From Actinomycetota bacterium (GTDB lineage Bacteria > Actinomycetota > Actinomycetes > Propionibacteriales > Propionibacteriaceae): a stretch of DNA of 48,442 nt. The notes beneath the pieces are model-generated. The model was not told where the DNA came from, made no database searches, and saw only the letters and a program-made list of their open reading frames with translations. Below, one piece after another: positions 32,143 through 41,201 of this stretch. The position numbers and the translations under genes were made by a program. Within the stretch, counting starts at the first letter, position 1. Every line of letters begins with the position of its first letter. The DNA is taken from positions 1 through 48,442 of the forward strand of contig JAIUOR010000025.1 in assembly GCA_020161795.1 (NCBI GenBank). The letters are read 5' to 3'.

Positions 32143-32790
32143 CTACAGCCGCTCGCTGAAGAAGCGGGGGGGAATCGGCGCGGTCACCGTCTCGTCCCAC
32201 GGCAGCGTCCAGCCGAGCAGGTCGAACAGCCCGTCGAGCAGGTACGCGGTGAAACCCCAGATGAACAGATCTCCGATCACGAAGGCGGGGCCGCTGTAGC
32301 CGTTCGGCAGCACCCAGGTGAGCCGGTTGACCGGGTCGAGCAGGCTCGCCACCGTGAGGGTGTGCACCGCCTGGATCTCGAACGGATCGGCCGGGGCGAG
32401 CGGACGCGGTTCGCGCCACCAGCCGACCACCGCGGTGACATCGAAGCCGCTGCGGTTGACGTGGGCCGGCGGCAGGGCGCCGAGCACCTCGACGGTGGCC
32501 GGGTCGATGCCGGCCTCCTCTTCGGCCTCGCGCAGCGCGGCCGCGACCGGATCCCGCTCCTCGGGCTCCATCGTCCCGCCCGGGAAGGCGATCTGACCGG
32601 CATGGCTGCGCAGGTCGGCGTTCTTCTCGACGAAGACGATCTGGTAGCCGTCGTCACGCTGCGAAAGCAGGATGAGGACGGCCGCCGGCCTTCCACCACC
32701 GGGCGGCCGTACACCGCGCAGCCGCGCGATCGCGTCGGCGGCCTCGAATTGGGCGACCTTCTCGCGCATTTCCAGGGGTACGCCGGTCAT
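32143..32790 (-). CDS. Nudix hydrolase, probable CoA pyrophosphatase
   Basis: A 215-residue hydrolase of the NudL/YeaB type, which splits CoA and related pyrophosphates. The Nudix box runs from GGTMEPEE (residue 71) to LREAEEEAGID (about 96) with the one-residue-longer spacing typical of this subfamily. LSQRDDGYQIVFVEKN and HAGQIAFPGG precede it. Its ATG overlaps the upstream thioredoxin-like gene stop as ATGA. Last gene of a five-gene minus-strand operon; the corresponding M. tuberculosis gene (Rv3672c, from memory) has the same neighbours. Confidence 0.88.
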   Translation of the reverse strand: MTGVPLEMREKVAQFEAADAIARLRGVRPPGGGRPAAVLILLSQRDDGYQIVFVEKNADLRSHAGQIAFPGGTMEPEERDPVAAALREAEEEAGIDPATVEVLGALPPAHVNRSGFDVTAVVGWWREPRPLAPADPFEIQAVHTLTVASLLDPVNRLTWVLPNGYSGPAFVIGDLFIWGFTAYLLDGLFDLLGWTLPWDETVTAPIPPRFFSERL

Positions 32791-33404
32791 GCCGCCAGCC
32801 CCTGGTCCACCCAGTCGGTGAGTTCGGCCAGATCGGAGAAGGCGCCGGCATGCCGGGCTACCACCTGGCCGTCCGCGTTCAGCAGCAGCGAGATCGGGAT
32901 TCCGGGCAGTTGCAGCGGCGCCTCGACCGTCTTCTCCGGATCGGACAGCTGCGGCCACGTCCAGCCCGACAGCTCGGCGAACTCGATCGCCCAGTCGGGC
33001 TGCGGGTCGTCATAGTTGATGCCGAGCAGCGCCACATCGTCGCGGGCGGCGTCGAAGGCGGCCAGCACCGGCGCCTCCTGCCTGCAAGGCAGGCACCACT
33101 GGGCCCAGAGGTTGATCACCATCGGCCCACGCAACGCCGCGAGCGACACCGTGGTGTCACCGCCGAGGCATTCCAGGGCGAGATCGGGCAGGCCGTCGGC
33201 CACCGGCTCACCGGAGGGCTGCGGGCAATCGGCGATCCCGGCCGCGCGACGGGCGGCGATCAGCTTGGCGTCCGGGCTGGGTACGACAGCGGACGGAGCA
33301 CAGCCGGCCAGCAGCGTCACCAGCCCCGCCACTCCGATCACGAGGCTCGCCCTGCGGCTCCGCGACGACCACCCCCGGGAGCGCCGACTGGAGGGCCGGG
33401 TCAT
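32787..33404 (-). CDS. Thioredoxin-like (TlpA/ResA type) lipoprotein
   Basis: A 205-residue exported redox protein. Basic N-terminus, hydrophobic stretch and lipobox LLAGC (Cys35) mark it as a lipoprotein. The thioredoxin fold has [12 protein letters not shown] with active-site C104 and C107, a glutamate soon after, and the cis-proline loop [11 protein letters not shown]. It would reduce or isomerise disulfides outside the membrane. ATGA overlaps join it to nth and to the nudix gene. Confidence 0.88.
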   Translation of the reverse strand: MTRPSSRRSRGWSSRSRRASLVIGVAGLVTLLAGCAPSAVVPSPDAKLIAARRAAGIADCPQPSGEPVADGLPDLALECLGGDTTVSLAALRGPMVINLWAQWCLPCRQEAPVLAAFDAARDDVALLGINYDDPQPDWAIEFAELSGWTWPQLSDPEKTVEAPLQLPGIPISLLLNADGQVVARHAGAFSDLAELTDWVDQGLAA

Positions 33405-34126
33405 CGGCGGGGCTCCCGGATGAGCTTGGCGGCCACCTCCGGATCGGTGGGGCCGATGCCGAAGGACGGGCACAGTCGACTGACTGGGCAGGCGCCGCAG
33501 GCCGGACGCTGGGCGTGACAACGGCGGCGTCCGTGCCAGATCACCCGGTGGTTGAGCAGCACCCAATCCCGCTTGGGGAAGAGCGCTCCCACCTCGTGCT
33601 CGATGGCCTCCGGCTTGGTCTGCGTCGTCCAGCCGAACCGCTGGGCGAGCCGGATGAAATGGGTGTCCGTGGTGATCCCCGGTACGCCGAAGGCGTCGCC
33701 GAGCACCACATTGGCGGTCTTGCGTCCCACGCCGGGCAGGGTGACCAACTGGTCGAGCCGACCGGGCACCTGGCCGCCGAAGTCGCGCTCCAGAGCGGCA
33801 CCGAGCCGGATCAGCGAGTCGGTCTTGGCGCGGAAGAAGCCGGTCGGCTTGATCAGCTCTTCGAGTTGGGCGCGGTCGGCGGCAGCCAGCGCGGCAGCGT
33901 CCGGGTAGCGGCGGAAGAGTTCCGGCGTGACGGTGTTGACCCGGCGGTCGGTCGATTGCGCCGACAGGATCGTCGCCACCAACAGCTGCAGCGGCGTGGC
34001 GAAATCGAGCTCGCAGTGCGCGTCGGGATAGGTCTCGCCCAGGATGCGGTTGATCGCCCTGGCACGCCGCACCAGGGCCAGTCGGGTCTCGCCCGGCTCA
34101 GAAGGCGGCGGCGTTGGCTTCGACAA
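33401..34126 (-). CDS. nth: Endonuclease III
   Basis: A 241-residue DNA glycosylase/AP lyase that removes oxidised pyrimidines. The helix-hairpin-helix [10 protein letters not shown] carries catalytic K136; D154 in TTDTHF is the second catalytic residue. The 4Fe-4S loop has Cys spaced C-x6-C-x2-C-x5-C in [18 protein letters not shown] choose TTG 34126, which gives an N-terminus ([15 protein letters not shown]) similar to mycobacterial Nth and overlaps the RidA gene by 29 bp; GTG 34072 would avoid overlap but drop conserved residues. Confidence 0.92.
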   Translation of the reverse strand: MSKPTPPPSEPGETRLALVRRARAINRILGETYPDAHCELDFATPLQLLVATILSAQSTDRRVNTVTPELFRRYPDAAALAAADRAQLEELIKPTGFFRAKTDSLIRLGAALERDFGGQVPGRLDQLVTLPGVGRKTANVVLGDAFGVPGITTDTHFIRLAQRFGWTTQTKPEAIEHEVGALFPKRDWVLLNHRVIWHGRRRCHAQRPACGACPVSRLCPSFGIGPTDPEVAAKLIREPRR

Positions 34127-34586
34127 CGAGTTCGACCTCGACGGGCGCATCGAGCGGCAGCACCGAGACACCGACCGCGCTGCGAACGTGGCTGCCGTGC
34201 AGTCCGAAGATCTCCTGCAGCAACTGGGAAGCACCGTTGGCCACCGCCGGCTGGCCGGTGAACGACGGATCGCTGGCGACGAAGACCGTCACCTTGACGA
34301 CCCGGCGGATCCCGTCGACTCCCCCGGTCACGCTCGCAGCTGCCGCTACCGCGTTCAGCGCGGCGATCCGGGCCAGCTCCGCCGCCTGCTCGGGATCGAC
34401 CTCGGAACCCACCTTGCCGACGGCCAGCAACTGGCCGTCCACGAACGGGAGTTGGCCGGCGGTGAACACCTGCCCCGCCGAGGCCAGCGCCGGAACGTAG
34501 GCGGCGACCGGCGCGGCCACCGGCGGCAGCTCGATGCCCAGCTCGGCCAGGCGCACCGAGGGCACCGTACCGAGTTCTGCGTCCAT
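34098..34586 (-). CDS. RidA/YjgF family protein
   Basis: A 162-residue protein of the enamine/imine deaminase superfamily. Recognisable parts: [20 protein letters not shown], the core helix with [22 protein letters not shown] and the C-terminal [25 protein letters not shown] (quoted here for its Arg-Ser-Ala-Val-Gly-Val part). The Arg in HVRSAVGV matches the RidA active-site Arg. Usual RidA is about 130 residues; the extra N-terminus ([11 protein letters not shown]) is common in actinobacteria. The ATG shares one base with the preceding TGA. Confidence 0.88.
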   Translation of the reverse strand: MDAELGTVPSVRLAELGIELPPVAAPVAAYVPALASAGQVFTAGQLPFVDGQLLAVGKVGSEVDPEQAAELARIAALNAVAAAASVTGGVDGIRRVVKVTVFVASDPSFTGQPAVANGASQLLQEIFGLHGSHVRSAVGVSVLPLDAPVEVELVVEANAAAF

Positions 34587-34744
34587 CACTGCTCCAGCGG
34601 ACGCTTGAAGTAGGCCACCAGGTTCTGCGGATTCGGGCCGGGCATCATCTGCACCAGCTCCCAGCCGTCCTCACCCCAGGTGTCGAGGATCTGCTTGGTG
34701 GCGTGGATCAGCACCGGGACAGTCGCGTATTCCCATTTCGTCAT
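34586..34744 (-). CDS. DUF4177-like small protein
   Basis: A 52-residue protein, MTKWEYATVPV...WGEDGWELVQMMPGP...AYFKRPLEQ, with the GWELV core of the DUF4177 family. Position directly before ridA in the nth operon recurs in other actinobacteria. Function unknown. Probably first gene of the operon. Confidence 0.8.
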   Translation of the reverse strand: MTKWEYATVPVLIHATKQILDTWGEDGWELVQMMPGPNPQNLVAYFKRPLEQ

Positions 34745-34767
34745 GGGTACACAGTAGGACGCCGGGC

Positions 34768-35043
34768 TCAGCGGCTGGCGTCCTTGGGGCACAGAATGGA
34801 CGTCCACGAGGTGATGTCGGTGCGCTGGCGGAGCAACTGCCGGCGCTCGCGTTCGGTCATGCCGCCCCAGACTCCCCATTCGATGCGGTTGTCGAGCGCC
34901 TCGGCCAGGCATTCGTTGCGGACCGGACAGGCGTAGCAGACCACCCGCACCCGCTTCTGGTCGGCGCCGTCGGGGAAGAGGTCATCCTGCATGCCGCGGC
35001 AACGAGCGAGCAACGTCCAGTCGTCAGTATTCGTCAGCGCCAA
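34768..35043 (-). CDS. WhiB-family iron-sulfur regulator (WhiB4-like by position)
   Basis: A 91-residue WhiB protein. The four cluster-binding cysteines are C15 (ARCRG), C36 and C39 (VVCYACP) and C45 (NECL), followed by the turn GVWGG at 57-61 and a basic C-terminus. It starts with TTG after GAGGGG. Sequence alone does not fix the subclass, but the surroundings (nth, ridA, DUF4177 on one side, class A PBP and metallophosphoesterase on the other) match the whiB4 locus of M. tuberculosis. Probably senses redox state and alters transcription. Confidence 0.9.
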   Translation of the reverse strand: MALTNTDDWTLLARCRGMQDDLFPDGADQKRVRVVCYACPVRNECLAEALDNRIEWGVWGGMTERERRQLLRQRTDITSWTSILCPKDASR

Positions 35044-35046
35044 CGC

Positions 35047-35052
35047 CTTATA
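35047..35052 (-). promoter_or_regulatory. TATAAG box close to the whiB start
   Basis: On the minus strand TATAAG lies three bases before the TTG. If it is a -10 box, transcription would begin almost at the start codon; alternatively it is only part of the spacer after GAGGGG. Confidence 0.3.
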
Positions 35053-35133
35053 CCCCTCGTGCGAGTCACAGCAGAGCCTTGGAGAAACCGTGCGAATAAA
35101 AGGTTAGGCCATTAGTGAGCGCTGTGGCTAGGC

Positions 35134-35155
35134 GAGACACCTTCGGTGAGACACC
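35134..35155. promoter_or_regulatory. Direct repeat in the whiB-PBP divergent region
   Basis: GAGACACC occurs at 35134-35141 and 35148-35155, spaced 14 bp. Possible regulator binding site in the 252-bp space between divergent genes; no known consensus assigned. Confidence 0.4.
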
Positions 35156-35295
35156 GTCGACCGAATAGCGAGACGAGCGGCTCTCACCTTGCGAGATGCC
35201 GGGTTACCGGCCACTGACGGCGGCGGCCCGGCAGCCGGGTCGGCGCGCGGCGGCATTAGTGGGAGCCCTTTCCGTCGTCACGTACTCTAGAGGTC

Positions 35296-37818
35296 ATGCG
35301 TCTGGGCAAACGGCTGTACTCTCTGCTGCTCTTTCTCGGTATCAGCGTCGTCGGTGGCATGCTGGTGGCCGGGCTCGTCGTCCCCACGGTCAGCATGGTG
35401 ACCACCACCGGACGCGACGCCGCGATGAGCCTGGACGCGCTGCCGGCCGAGATGAAGACCCCGCTGCCGGCCGAGCGCACCCGCGTGGAACTGGCCGACG
35501 GCTCGCTGCTCACCTACTTCTACGAGCAGAATCGCGTCTACAAGGAACTGGACGAGATCGCGCCGATCATGCGCGAGGCGCAGGTGACCATCGAGGATCA
35601 CCGTTTCTACGAGCACGGCGCGATCGACATGCAGGGCACGCTGCGCGCGCTGGTCAGCACCTCTCGCGGCGTCACCCAGGGCGGATCGAGCCTCACCCAG
35701 CAACTGGTGCGGCTGATCCTGATCGACACCGCCAATGCCAACAACGACAAAGAGGCCTACTACGCCGCCACCGAGAACACGGCAGCACGCAAGATCCGTG
35801 AGATGCGATTCGCCATGGCGCTGGAGAAGCAGATGTCCAAGGACGACATCCTGGAGCGCTACCTCAACGTCAGCTATTACGGCGACGGCGCCTACGGCGT
35901 CGAGTCGGCCGCGCGGCACTACTTCGGCGTCTCGGCCAAGGATCTCAACCTCGCCCAGGCGGCCATGCTGGCGGGTCTCGTCCGTAATCCGGTGTCGACC
36001 AACCCCGTGAAGTACCCGGCGATGGCGCTGGAGCGCCGCAACAACGTGATCGACCGCATGGTCGAACTCGGCAAGGTCACCAAGGAGGAAGGCGAGGCGG
36101 CCAAGGCCGAGCCCTTCGACCAGGACAAGGTGACCCGGAACCGGCTGGACTGCGGCGGCTCGAAGCTTCCCTTCGTCTGCGAGTACGCCAAGAAGGTGCT
36201 GCTCAACGAGGCGACCGCCCTCGGTGCCACCAAGGAGGAGCGCGAGTTCGCGCTGTACCGCGGTGGCCTGACCATCCGGCTGACCGTCGATCCGAAGATC
36301 CAGAAGCAGGCGGAGAAGACCATCGCCGACTTCATCGATCCGCGCGATCCGGTCGTCTCGGTGATCACCATGCTGGAGCCCTCGACCGGCAACATCATCA
36401 CGATGGCGCAGAGCCGCCCGGTGATGGGCGACAACAAGGACGACAAGGGCAAGGAGAAGTGGCGCGGCGAGACGTACTACAACTACGCCGTGTCCCACGC
36501 CATGGGCGGCGCCGAAGGCTTCCAGGGCGGATCGACCTTCAAGGCCTTCGTGGCGGCCGCCGCGCTGGAGGAGGGCATGGGCGCCAACGGCAAGTTCAAC
36601 GCCAAGCGCCACATGGAACTGGAAGGACCCTTCAAGTCCTGTGACGGTAGCTTCGAGCTCATCGATCCGTGGAAGGTCACCAACGCCAGCCCCAGCGGCG
36701 TGATGGACATGTACCGCGGCGTCACTGGTTCGGTCAACACCTACTTCGCTCAGTTGATCCAGGCGGTGGGCATCTGTGAAGCGGTGACGATGGCCGACAA
36801 GCTGGGCCTCGAGGTGGGCAAGCCCACCGCGGAGTTCCCGGACGTGATGTCGTACGACACCATCCCGTCCTTCACCCTCGGCGCCATCGAGGTGCCGCCG
36901 CTGTCGCTGGTGGAGGCCTACGCCACCTTCGCCAACCGCGGCGTCCATTGCGATCCGGTGATCGTCGCCTCGATCAAGACCAGCCAGGGCGCCGAACTCG
37001 CCGTTCCCAGCGCCAACTGCAAGCGGGTGCTGAGCAAGGACGTCGCCGACGCGATCAACAAGATCTTCCAGGGTCCGATGCGATCCGGCACCGCCCGGCC
37101 CGCCCAGATCCCGGGCGTGCAGATGGCTGGCAAGACCGGTACCGTCTCCGACAACCGCGCGGTGTGGACGGTCGGCTACACCCCCGAACTGGCCGCCGCG
37201 GCGGTGCTCTCCTACGACAGCGGAACCCGGTTCAGCGACTACTGGAAGGCGCGCAACGGCCGGTACCTCAAGGGTGCCTACCTGAAGTACTCCAAGCGAA
37301 CCGTGCAGGGCGCCTCCGGCAGCGAGGCGGGCGGACGGCTGCTGCGTCCGGCGTACAGCTACGCGCTGAAGAACTACGAGCTGACGTCGTTCAAGGAGCC
37401 GCCGGCGAGCGTGCTCAAGGGCGAGATGCTGGACGTCCCCAGCTGCTCGGGCCTGAGCGTCAACGCCTGCAAGAAGAAGCTGAGCAAGGCGGGCTTCACC
37501 CCGTTCACGACCCAGGTGAAGTCGGACGCGGCGAAGGGCACCCTGGTGGGCACCAACCCGTCCGGGAAGGCCCCGAAGCTGTCGTCCATCGCGATTCAGA
37601 TCTCAAAGGGACCCAAGAAGGGCTCCCAGGCCTGGTGCGAGCTCTCGGGCAACGAGGGCGAGGCAGAGTGCGCGAAGTACCTGCCGCCGCCCATCTGCAA
37701 CGAGGGTGAGGTTCTGGTACCCGATCCGGCGCCCGGCTACTGCGTTCCGGTGCAGGAGAACAACCAGGGCAACGAGGGCAACCAGGGGGACCGCGGCGGG
37801 CGCGGGCGGCAACCGTGA
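35296..37818 (+). CDS. Class A penicillin-binding protein with PASTA domain
   Basis: An 840-residue bifunctional peptidoglycan synthase. After one membrane helix (LLLFLGISVVGGMLVAGLVV), the glycosyltransferase domain has EDHRFYEHG with catalytic E100, GGSSLTQQLVR and RKIREMRFAMALE. The transpeptidase domain has the nucleophile motif STFK (S413), SVN (S479) and KTGT (K613). A PASTA domain follows at about 708-775 (VPSCSGLSVNACKKKLSKAG). The C-terminus is Asn/Gly-rich (EGNQGDRGGRGRQP). Positional equivalent of mycobacterial PonA2. Confidence 0.94.
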   Translation: MRLGKRLYSLLLFLGISVVGGMLVAGLVVPTVSMVTTTGRDAAMSLDALPAEMKTPLPAERTRVELADGSLLTYFYEQNRVYKELDEIAPIMREAQVTIEDHRFYEHGAIDMQGTLRALVSTSRGVTQGGSSLTQQLVRLILIDTANANNDKEAYYAATENTAARKIREMRFAMALEKQMSKDDILERYLNVSYYGDGAYGVESAARHYFGVSAKDLNLAQAAMLAGLVRNPVSTNPVKYPAMALERRNNVIDRMVELGKVTKEEGEAAKAEPFDQDKVTRNRLDCGGSKLPFVCEYAKKVLLNEATALGATKEEREFALYRGGLTIRLTVDPKIQKQAEKTIADFIDPRDPVVSVITMLEPSTGNIITMAQSRPVMGDNKDDKGKEKWRGETYYNYAVSHAMGGAEGFQGGSTFKAFVAAAALEEGMGANGKFNAKRHMELEGPFKSCDGSFELIDPWKVTNASPSGVMDMYRGVTGSVNTYFAQLIQAVGICEAVTMADKLGLEVGKPTAEFPDVMSYDTIPSFTLGAIEVPPLSLVEAYATFANRGVHCDPVIVASIKTSQGAELAVPSANCKRVLSKDVADAINKIFQGPMRSGTARPAQIPGVQMAGKTGTVSDNRAVWTVGYTPELAAAAVLSYDSGTRFSDYWKARNGRYLKGAYLKYSKRTVQGASGSEAGGRLLRPAYSYALKNYELTSFKEPPASVLKGEMLDVPSCSGLSVNACKKKLSKAGFTPFTTQVKSDAAKGTLVGTNPSGKAPKLSSIAIQISKGPKKGSQAWCELSGNEGEAECAKYLPPPICNEGEVLVPDPAPGYCVPVQENNQGNEGNQGDRGGRGRQP

Positions 37819-38723
37819 CGGTTGGCCGGACCCTCGGCGGATTGGCGCTGGTCGGCGCTGCCTGTTTCGCCTACGGCGTGCTGGTCGAGAATCAGGCTTT
37901 CCGGCTGCGCCGGGTGACCGTCCCGGTGTTGCCGCCGGGTTCGCCCCGCCTGCGCGTGCTGCACATCTCGGACGCCCACCTGCTGGTGCGCAATCGCGCC
38001 CGCGCGCGGTTCATCGCCAGCCTGGCCGGGCTGGAGCCGGATCTGGTGGTGAACACGGGTGACAATGTCGCCGAAGCCGCCGCGATCGACACCCTCGCTG
38101 CCTCCCTCGGCCGCCTGCTGGAACGCCCCGGCGTCTACGTGATGGGCTCCAACGACTACACCGGACCCCGGTTCACCAACCCGCTGGCCTATCTGGCGCG
38201 GTCGACCGAGCAATCCGGGCACCGCGACGCTCCCCCGCTGCCCACCAACCGGCTGCGGACGGCTCTGTCGTCCGGCGGCTGGATCGACCTGACGCAGGCC
38301 AGAACCCTGCTGGAGGTCGGCGGCCTGACCCTGGAACTGCGCGGCACCGACGATGCCCACCTGGGCCTGGACGACTATGCGGCGATCGCCGGCAAGCCCG
38401 ACAAGTCCGCCGACCTGGCCATCGGCGTCACCCACGCCCCCTACCGGCGCCTGCTGGATGCGATGACCACCGACAAGGTGAAGCTGATCTTCGCCGGGCA
38501 CACCCACGGGGGCCAGGTCTGCGTGCCGCTGTACGGCGCGCTGACCACCAACAGCGATCTCCCCCGCCGCCAGGCCAAGGGCCTGTCGAAGCACAAGGTC
38601 GGCGGCAGAACCTCCTGGGTGCACGTCTCAGCGGGCCTCGGTGGCTCCCCGGTAGCCCCGTACCGCTTCGCCTGTCCCCCCGAAGCAACCCTGCTGACCC
38701 TCGCCCCACGGTCAGTTGGATGA
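37815..38723 (+). CDS. Metallophosphoesterase, membrane-anchored
   Basis: A 302-residue calcineurin-like phosphoesterase. N-terminal hydrophobic segment (LGGLALVGAACFAYGVLV), then metal motifs ISDAHL (D-x-H), VVNTGDNV (GD), GSNDYTG (GN replaced by SND), GVTHAPYR and AGHTHGGQVCVP (GHxH). Starts with GTG overlapping the PBP stop as GTGA, so the two are translated together. Likely acts on lipid or nucleotide phosphates at the membrane. Note that GSND replaces the common GNHD, altering the usual catalytic His position. Confidence 0.88.
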   Translation: MTVGRTLGGLALVGAACFAYGVLVENQAFRLRRVTVPVLPPGSPRLRVLHISDAHLLVRNRARARFIASLAGLEPDLVVNTGDNVAEAAAIDTLAASLGRLLERPGVYVMGSNDYTGPRFTNPLAYLARSTEQSGHRDAPPLPTNRLRTALSSGGWIDLTQARTLLEVGGLTLELRGTDDAHLGLDDYAAIAGKPDKSADLAIGVTHAPYRRLLDAMTTDKVKLIFAGHTHGGQVCVPLYGALTTNSDLPRRQAKGLSKHKVGGRTSWVHVSAGLGGSPVAPYRFACPPEATLLTLAPRSVG

Positions 38724-38746
38724 ACCCGGCCGGAGTGGGCTAAGCT
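38716..38746 (+). promoter_or_regulatory. Putative promoter of tRNA-Pro
   Basis: TTGGAT, 19 bases, TAAGCT, ending 32 bp before the tRNA. Spacing is one or two bases long. Confidence 0.35.
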
Positions 38747-38778
38747 TCAACCCGGCCCTGACGCGAGTCGGGGTCGAT

Positions 38779-38856
<78 letters not shown>

Positions 38857-38858
38857 CG

Positions 38859-38905
38859 GAAAGCCGCTCTGACTAAGGGTTTTGCTCCCAGTCAGAGCGG
38901 CTTTC
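38859..38905 (+). terminator. Terminator after tRNA-Pro
   Basis: Perfect 16-bp stem GAAAGCCGCTCTGACT / AGTCAGAGCGGCTTTC with a 15-base loop. The following 127 bp contain no gene. Confidence 0.85.
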
Positions 38906-39032
38906 GGCGTCTTGCATCCCCCGCGCATCCTAAGCACGGCAAGCTCGTGCATGCCTCTGCGCACTCTGTCACGCCGTCGAGAGCCTGGCATGGCGACCTA
39001 GTTGCCGAGGGTAATGGCGACCGGCCCAGCGC

Positions 39033-39497
39033 TCAGGCGGGTTGCAGTAGGCCTTCAGGCCGCTCCCGGCCTTGCAAGAGCCGACTAGCGCGCGCCCATC
39101 GTCGGTCACGCAAGTACGTGAAGGACTGTGGGGGGCGTAGTGACTCATCGACCTCAGACAGGGGGAATGGTGACTCCGCGGCTTGAACGGCACGTATGCG
39201 GATCACGTGGGCCGTGTCCGTGCCGTCGTAGTAGGCGTCGAAGGCCTCCTGCCCAATGCCGCCAACGTGGTGATAGTGCTCCCATGCGTCGCTTGGGGTC
39301 GTGGAGTCGATGGCTTCGACCTGGAAGGCCCCCACGACTCGCGCGACGGGAGCTGTCGCGTAGATGACGACCTGCGTGACATCGCCAGGCAGCGGGCGCC
39401 TCCGAAACTCAACCAGCTTGCGTCCGGCGAGGATCTCGTCCGCGTACTGGGGACGGATCGAGAGCAGTGCTATCCGTCCAGCCGCTGTGCCAGCCAT
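39033..39497 (-). CDS. ASCH-domain protein
   Basis: A 154-residue PUA-like protein. IALLSIRPQYADEILAGRKLVEFRR is the ASCH N-terminus (quoted as LLSIRPQYADEILAGRK), followed by VVIYATAPVARVVGAFQV and the C-terminal PPQSFTYL. ASCH proteins bind RNA or modified nucleotides. GGAGGGAG precedes the ATG, and the gene overlaps the end of the PIN-GNAT-PUA gene by 28 bp, so the two form one operon. Its role with that fusion is not known. Confidence 0.85.
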   Translation of the reverse strand: MAGTAAGRIALLSIRPQYADEILAGRKLVEFRRRPLPGDVTQVVIYATAPVARVVGAFQVEAIDSTTPSDAWEHYHHVGGIGQEAFDAYYDGTDTAHVIRIRAVQAAESPFPLSEVDESLRPPQSFTYLRDRRWARASRLLQGRERPEGLLQPA

Positions 39498-40945
39498 GCT
39501 TCTCCCTCCTGCTTGACCCTGGTGATGCTCTGCGGCCAGGACTGGACGACGCCAGCAGTGATCATCTCTTCTAGATCGATCGGGTCGGTGAGGACACGAT
39601 CCTGCCTGAACTGAATCACCAGCAAAGGACCCTCGTCGGCGAGCGCCGTGATGTCGTCGAAGCTGTACACAGTGCGTCGGCCGACCGCCGCAGCGATCTC
39701 CTCGGCGTCGTGGCTGACCATGACGTCCTCGCACACCCCAACCACGTACACCGCCTTCTCGTCTCTACTTCGATAGAACAGCAAGACGTCGCCAGGGCGA
39801 AGGAGGCGCGACGACGAGTGGCACAGATAGGCCTTCCGGATGGCGTTGCCGAACGGCTGGATAGTCAGACCGGCGGTGGCCGGGAAGAGCGCATCATCTG
39901 GCTCGGCATCGGGGAACAGGACTCGGTGCCATCGAGGCTCGATCGGCACGAGGAAGACTCGTCCTGTCTGTATCGCCAGGGCCGGAGGGCCGAATCTGAC
40001 GTGGTAGCTGAGGGGGTCCATGGAGCCGACAGGCATCGGCCCGTGCCGCTTGGCATAGACCAGCTCCCCCAGGTCGCTACGCTGCTCAAGAGATTGAAAT
40101 CCAAAGTCCTCGACGAGTTCGATCAGCTGCTCGTGCTTCTCGAATACGGTCATGTAGATGCCGGCGTCGTGTTCAACGTGCGCTTGCCGGAAGACAGTCT
40201 TGAGGAGCAGCTCGCCGTACTTCTGACCGCTGTAATGATCAGAGACCTTGAATGTGCAGACCTTCAGCAGCGGACCGGCCAAGCCGTACGCCCCTTCCGG
40301 CTCAGGCTTGAGGATCGCGATGGCCGCGTGTTCCTGGTCCCCGTCGATGACCAGCGCATCCCGCTGGCTCCGAGCTGCCTTCTTGAACCAGTCCTCAAAG
40401 CCGGGATAGTCCTCCTTCAGGGCGACGAACACCGGATCAGCAAGATTGAGCTCGTGTGTCTTGACCCGGCGAACCGATGGCGGAGGAGTCGGCAGGTCCG
40501 CGTGCAAGGCGTGCAGAAGGGCGATCGCGTCGGCGGCGGTCAAGACTCGGTCGGCAACCCCCAACTGGCGTGCACGGTTGTGAAGACCAGCGTCCTCGCT
40601 CACCAGGTACTCGGCCGCATCCCCAACAACCGCGGCCAACAGCTGCTGATCCACGCCGTCGTTCGATGTTGGGGCGACCTGCCCGAGGACGGCGCTCTGG
40701 CCGTCCGAGATCGCGGGCGGTGCTTGCAGCATCTCGTAACGATCGAAGAGCGCTAGCCGTGCTGCTCGCCGAGCATCGTCCTTGATTCGCGCAAAGTCAT
40801 GCAGAGACGCCGAGTGAGTTCGCACATCGTGGTGATGCCTTGCCGCAAGACGGAGAAACTCGATGACCCGTTCCGCGCCCTTCTCCAACTCGACCCCCAA
40901 TGGATCGCCGGCGATGGCGATATTGGTGTCGATGAGAAACAGCAT
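39470..40945 (-). CDS. Three-domain fusion: PIN nuclease, GNAT acetyltransferase, PUA/ASCH-like
   Basis: A 491-residue protein. Residues 1-150 are PIN-like: LFLIDTN (D6), then NDGVDQQLLAAVV (D96/D99) and LVSEDAGLHNRARQLG (D118), the acidic set of VapC-type RNases. Residues 165-300 are GNAT-like, with the acetyl-CoA loop HYSGQKYGELLLK (about 238-250) and a hydrophobic VYAKR end. Residues 310-490 are PUA/ASCH/EVE-like (RKAYLCHSSSRLLRPGDVLLFYRS, VYVVGVCEDV). The start is ATG 40945; the ribosome site is weak. The frame to 41464 upstream lies over the divergent promoter region. Overlaps the ASCH gene. Confidence 0.78.
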   Translation of the reverse strand: MLFLIDTNIAIAGDPLGVELEKGAERVIEFLRLAARHHHDVRTHSASLHDFARIKDDARRAARLALFDRYEMLQAPPAISDGQSAVLGQVAPTSNDGVDQQLLAAVVGDAAEYLVSEDAGLHNRARQLGVADRVLTAADAIALLHALHADLPTPPPSVRRVKTHELNLADPVFVALKEDYPGFEDWFKKAARSQRDALVIDGDQEHAAIAILKPEPEGAYGLAGPLLKVCTFKVSDHYSGQKYGELLLKTVFRQAHVEHDAGIYMTVFEKHEQLIELVEDFGFQSLEQRSDLGELVYAKRHGPMPVGSMDPLSYHVRFGPPALAIQTGRVFLVPIEPRWHRVLFPDAEPDDALFPATAGLTIQPFGNAIRKAYLCHSSSRLLRPGDVLLFYRSRDEKAVYVVGVCEDVMVSHDAEEIAAAVGRRTVYSFDDITALADEGPLLVIQFRQDRVLTDPIDLEEMITAGVVQSWPQSITRVKQEGEAWLAQRLDG

Positions 40946-41201
40946 GGTGCCAGCATGCCCGGTGCGAGTGCTGATTAGGCTGCGGTCGCGCAATCCACGC
41001 CGGCCCAGATGAAAGCCTGATCGTCCTCGGCCCTGGCGCGTCAGCGTCACGAGCGCACACTGATTCCGGGTGGGTCTCGGTATGCGCCAAGGTCGTGCTC
41101 TCATCGAGGTCGAAATCCGCGGGGGTACCGCCAACTCGGATGGCGGATGCCGCCGGGCACCGCTCGCGCCCGCGTCCGCGGCCGTCACTATGGTTAGCGC
41201 T

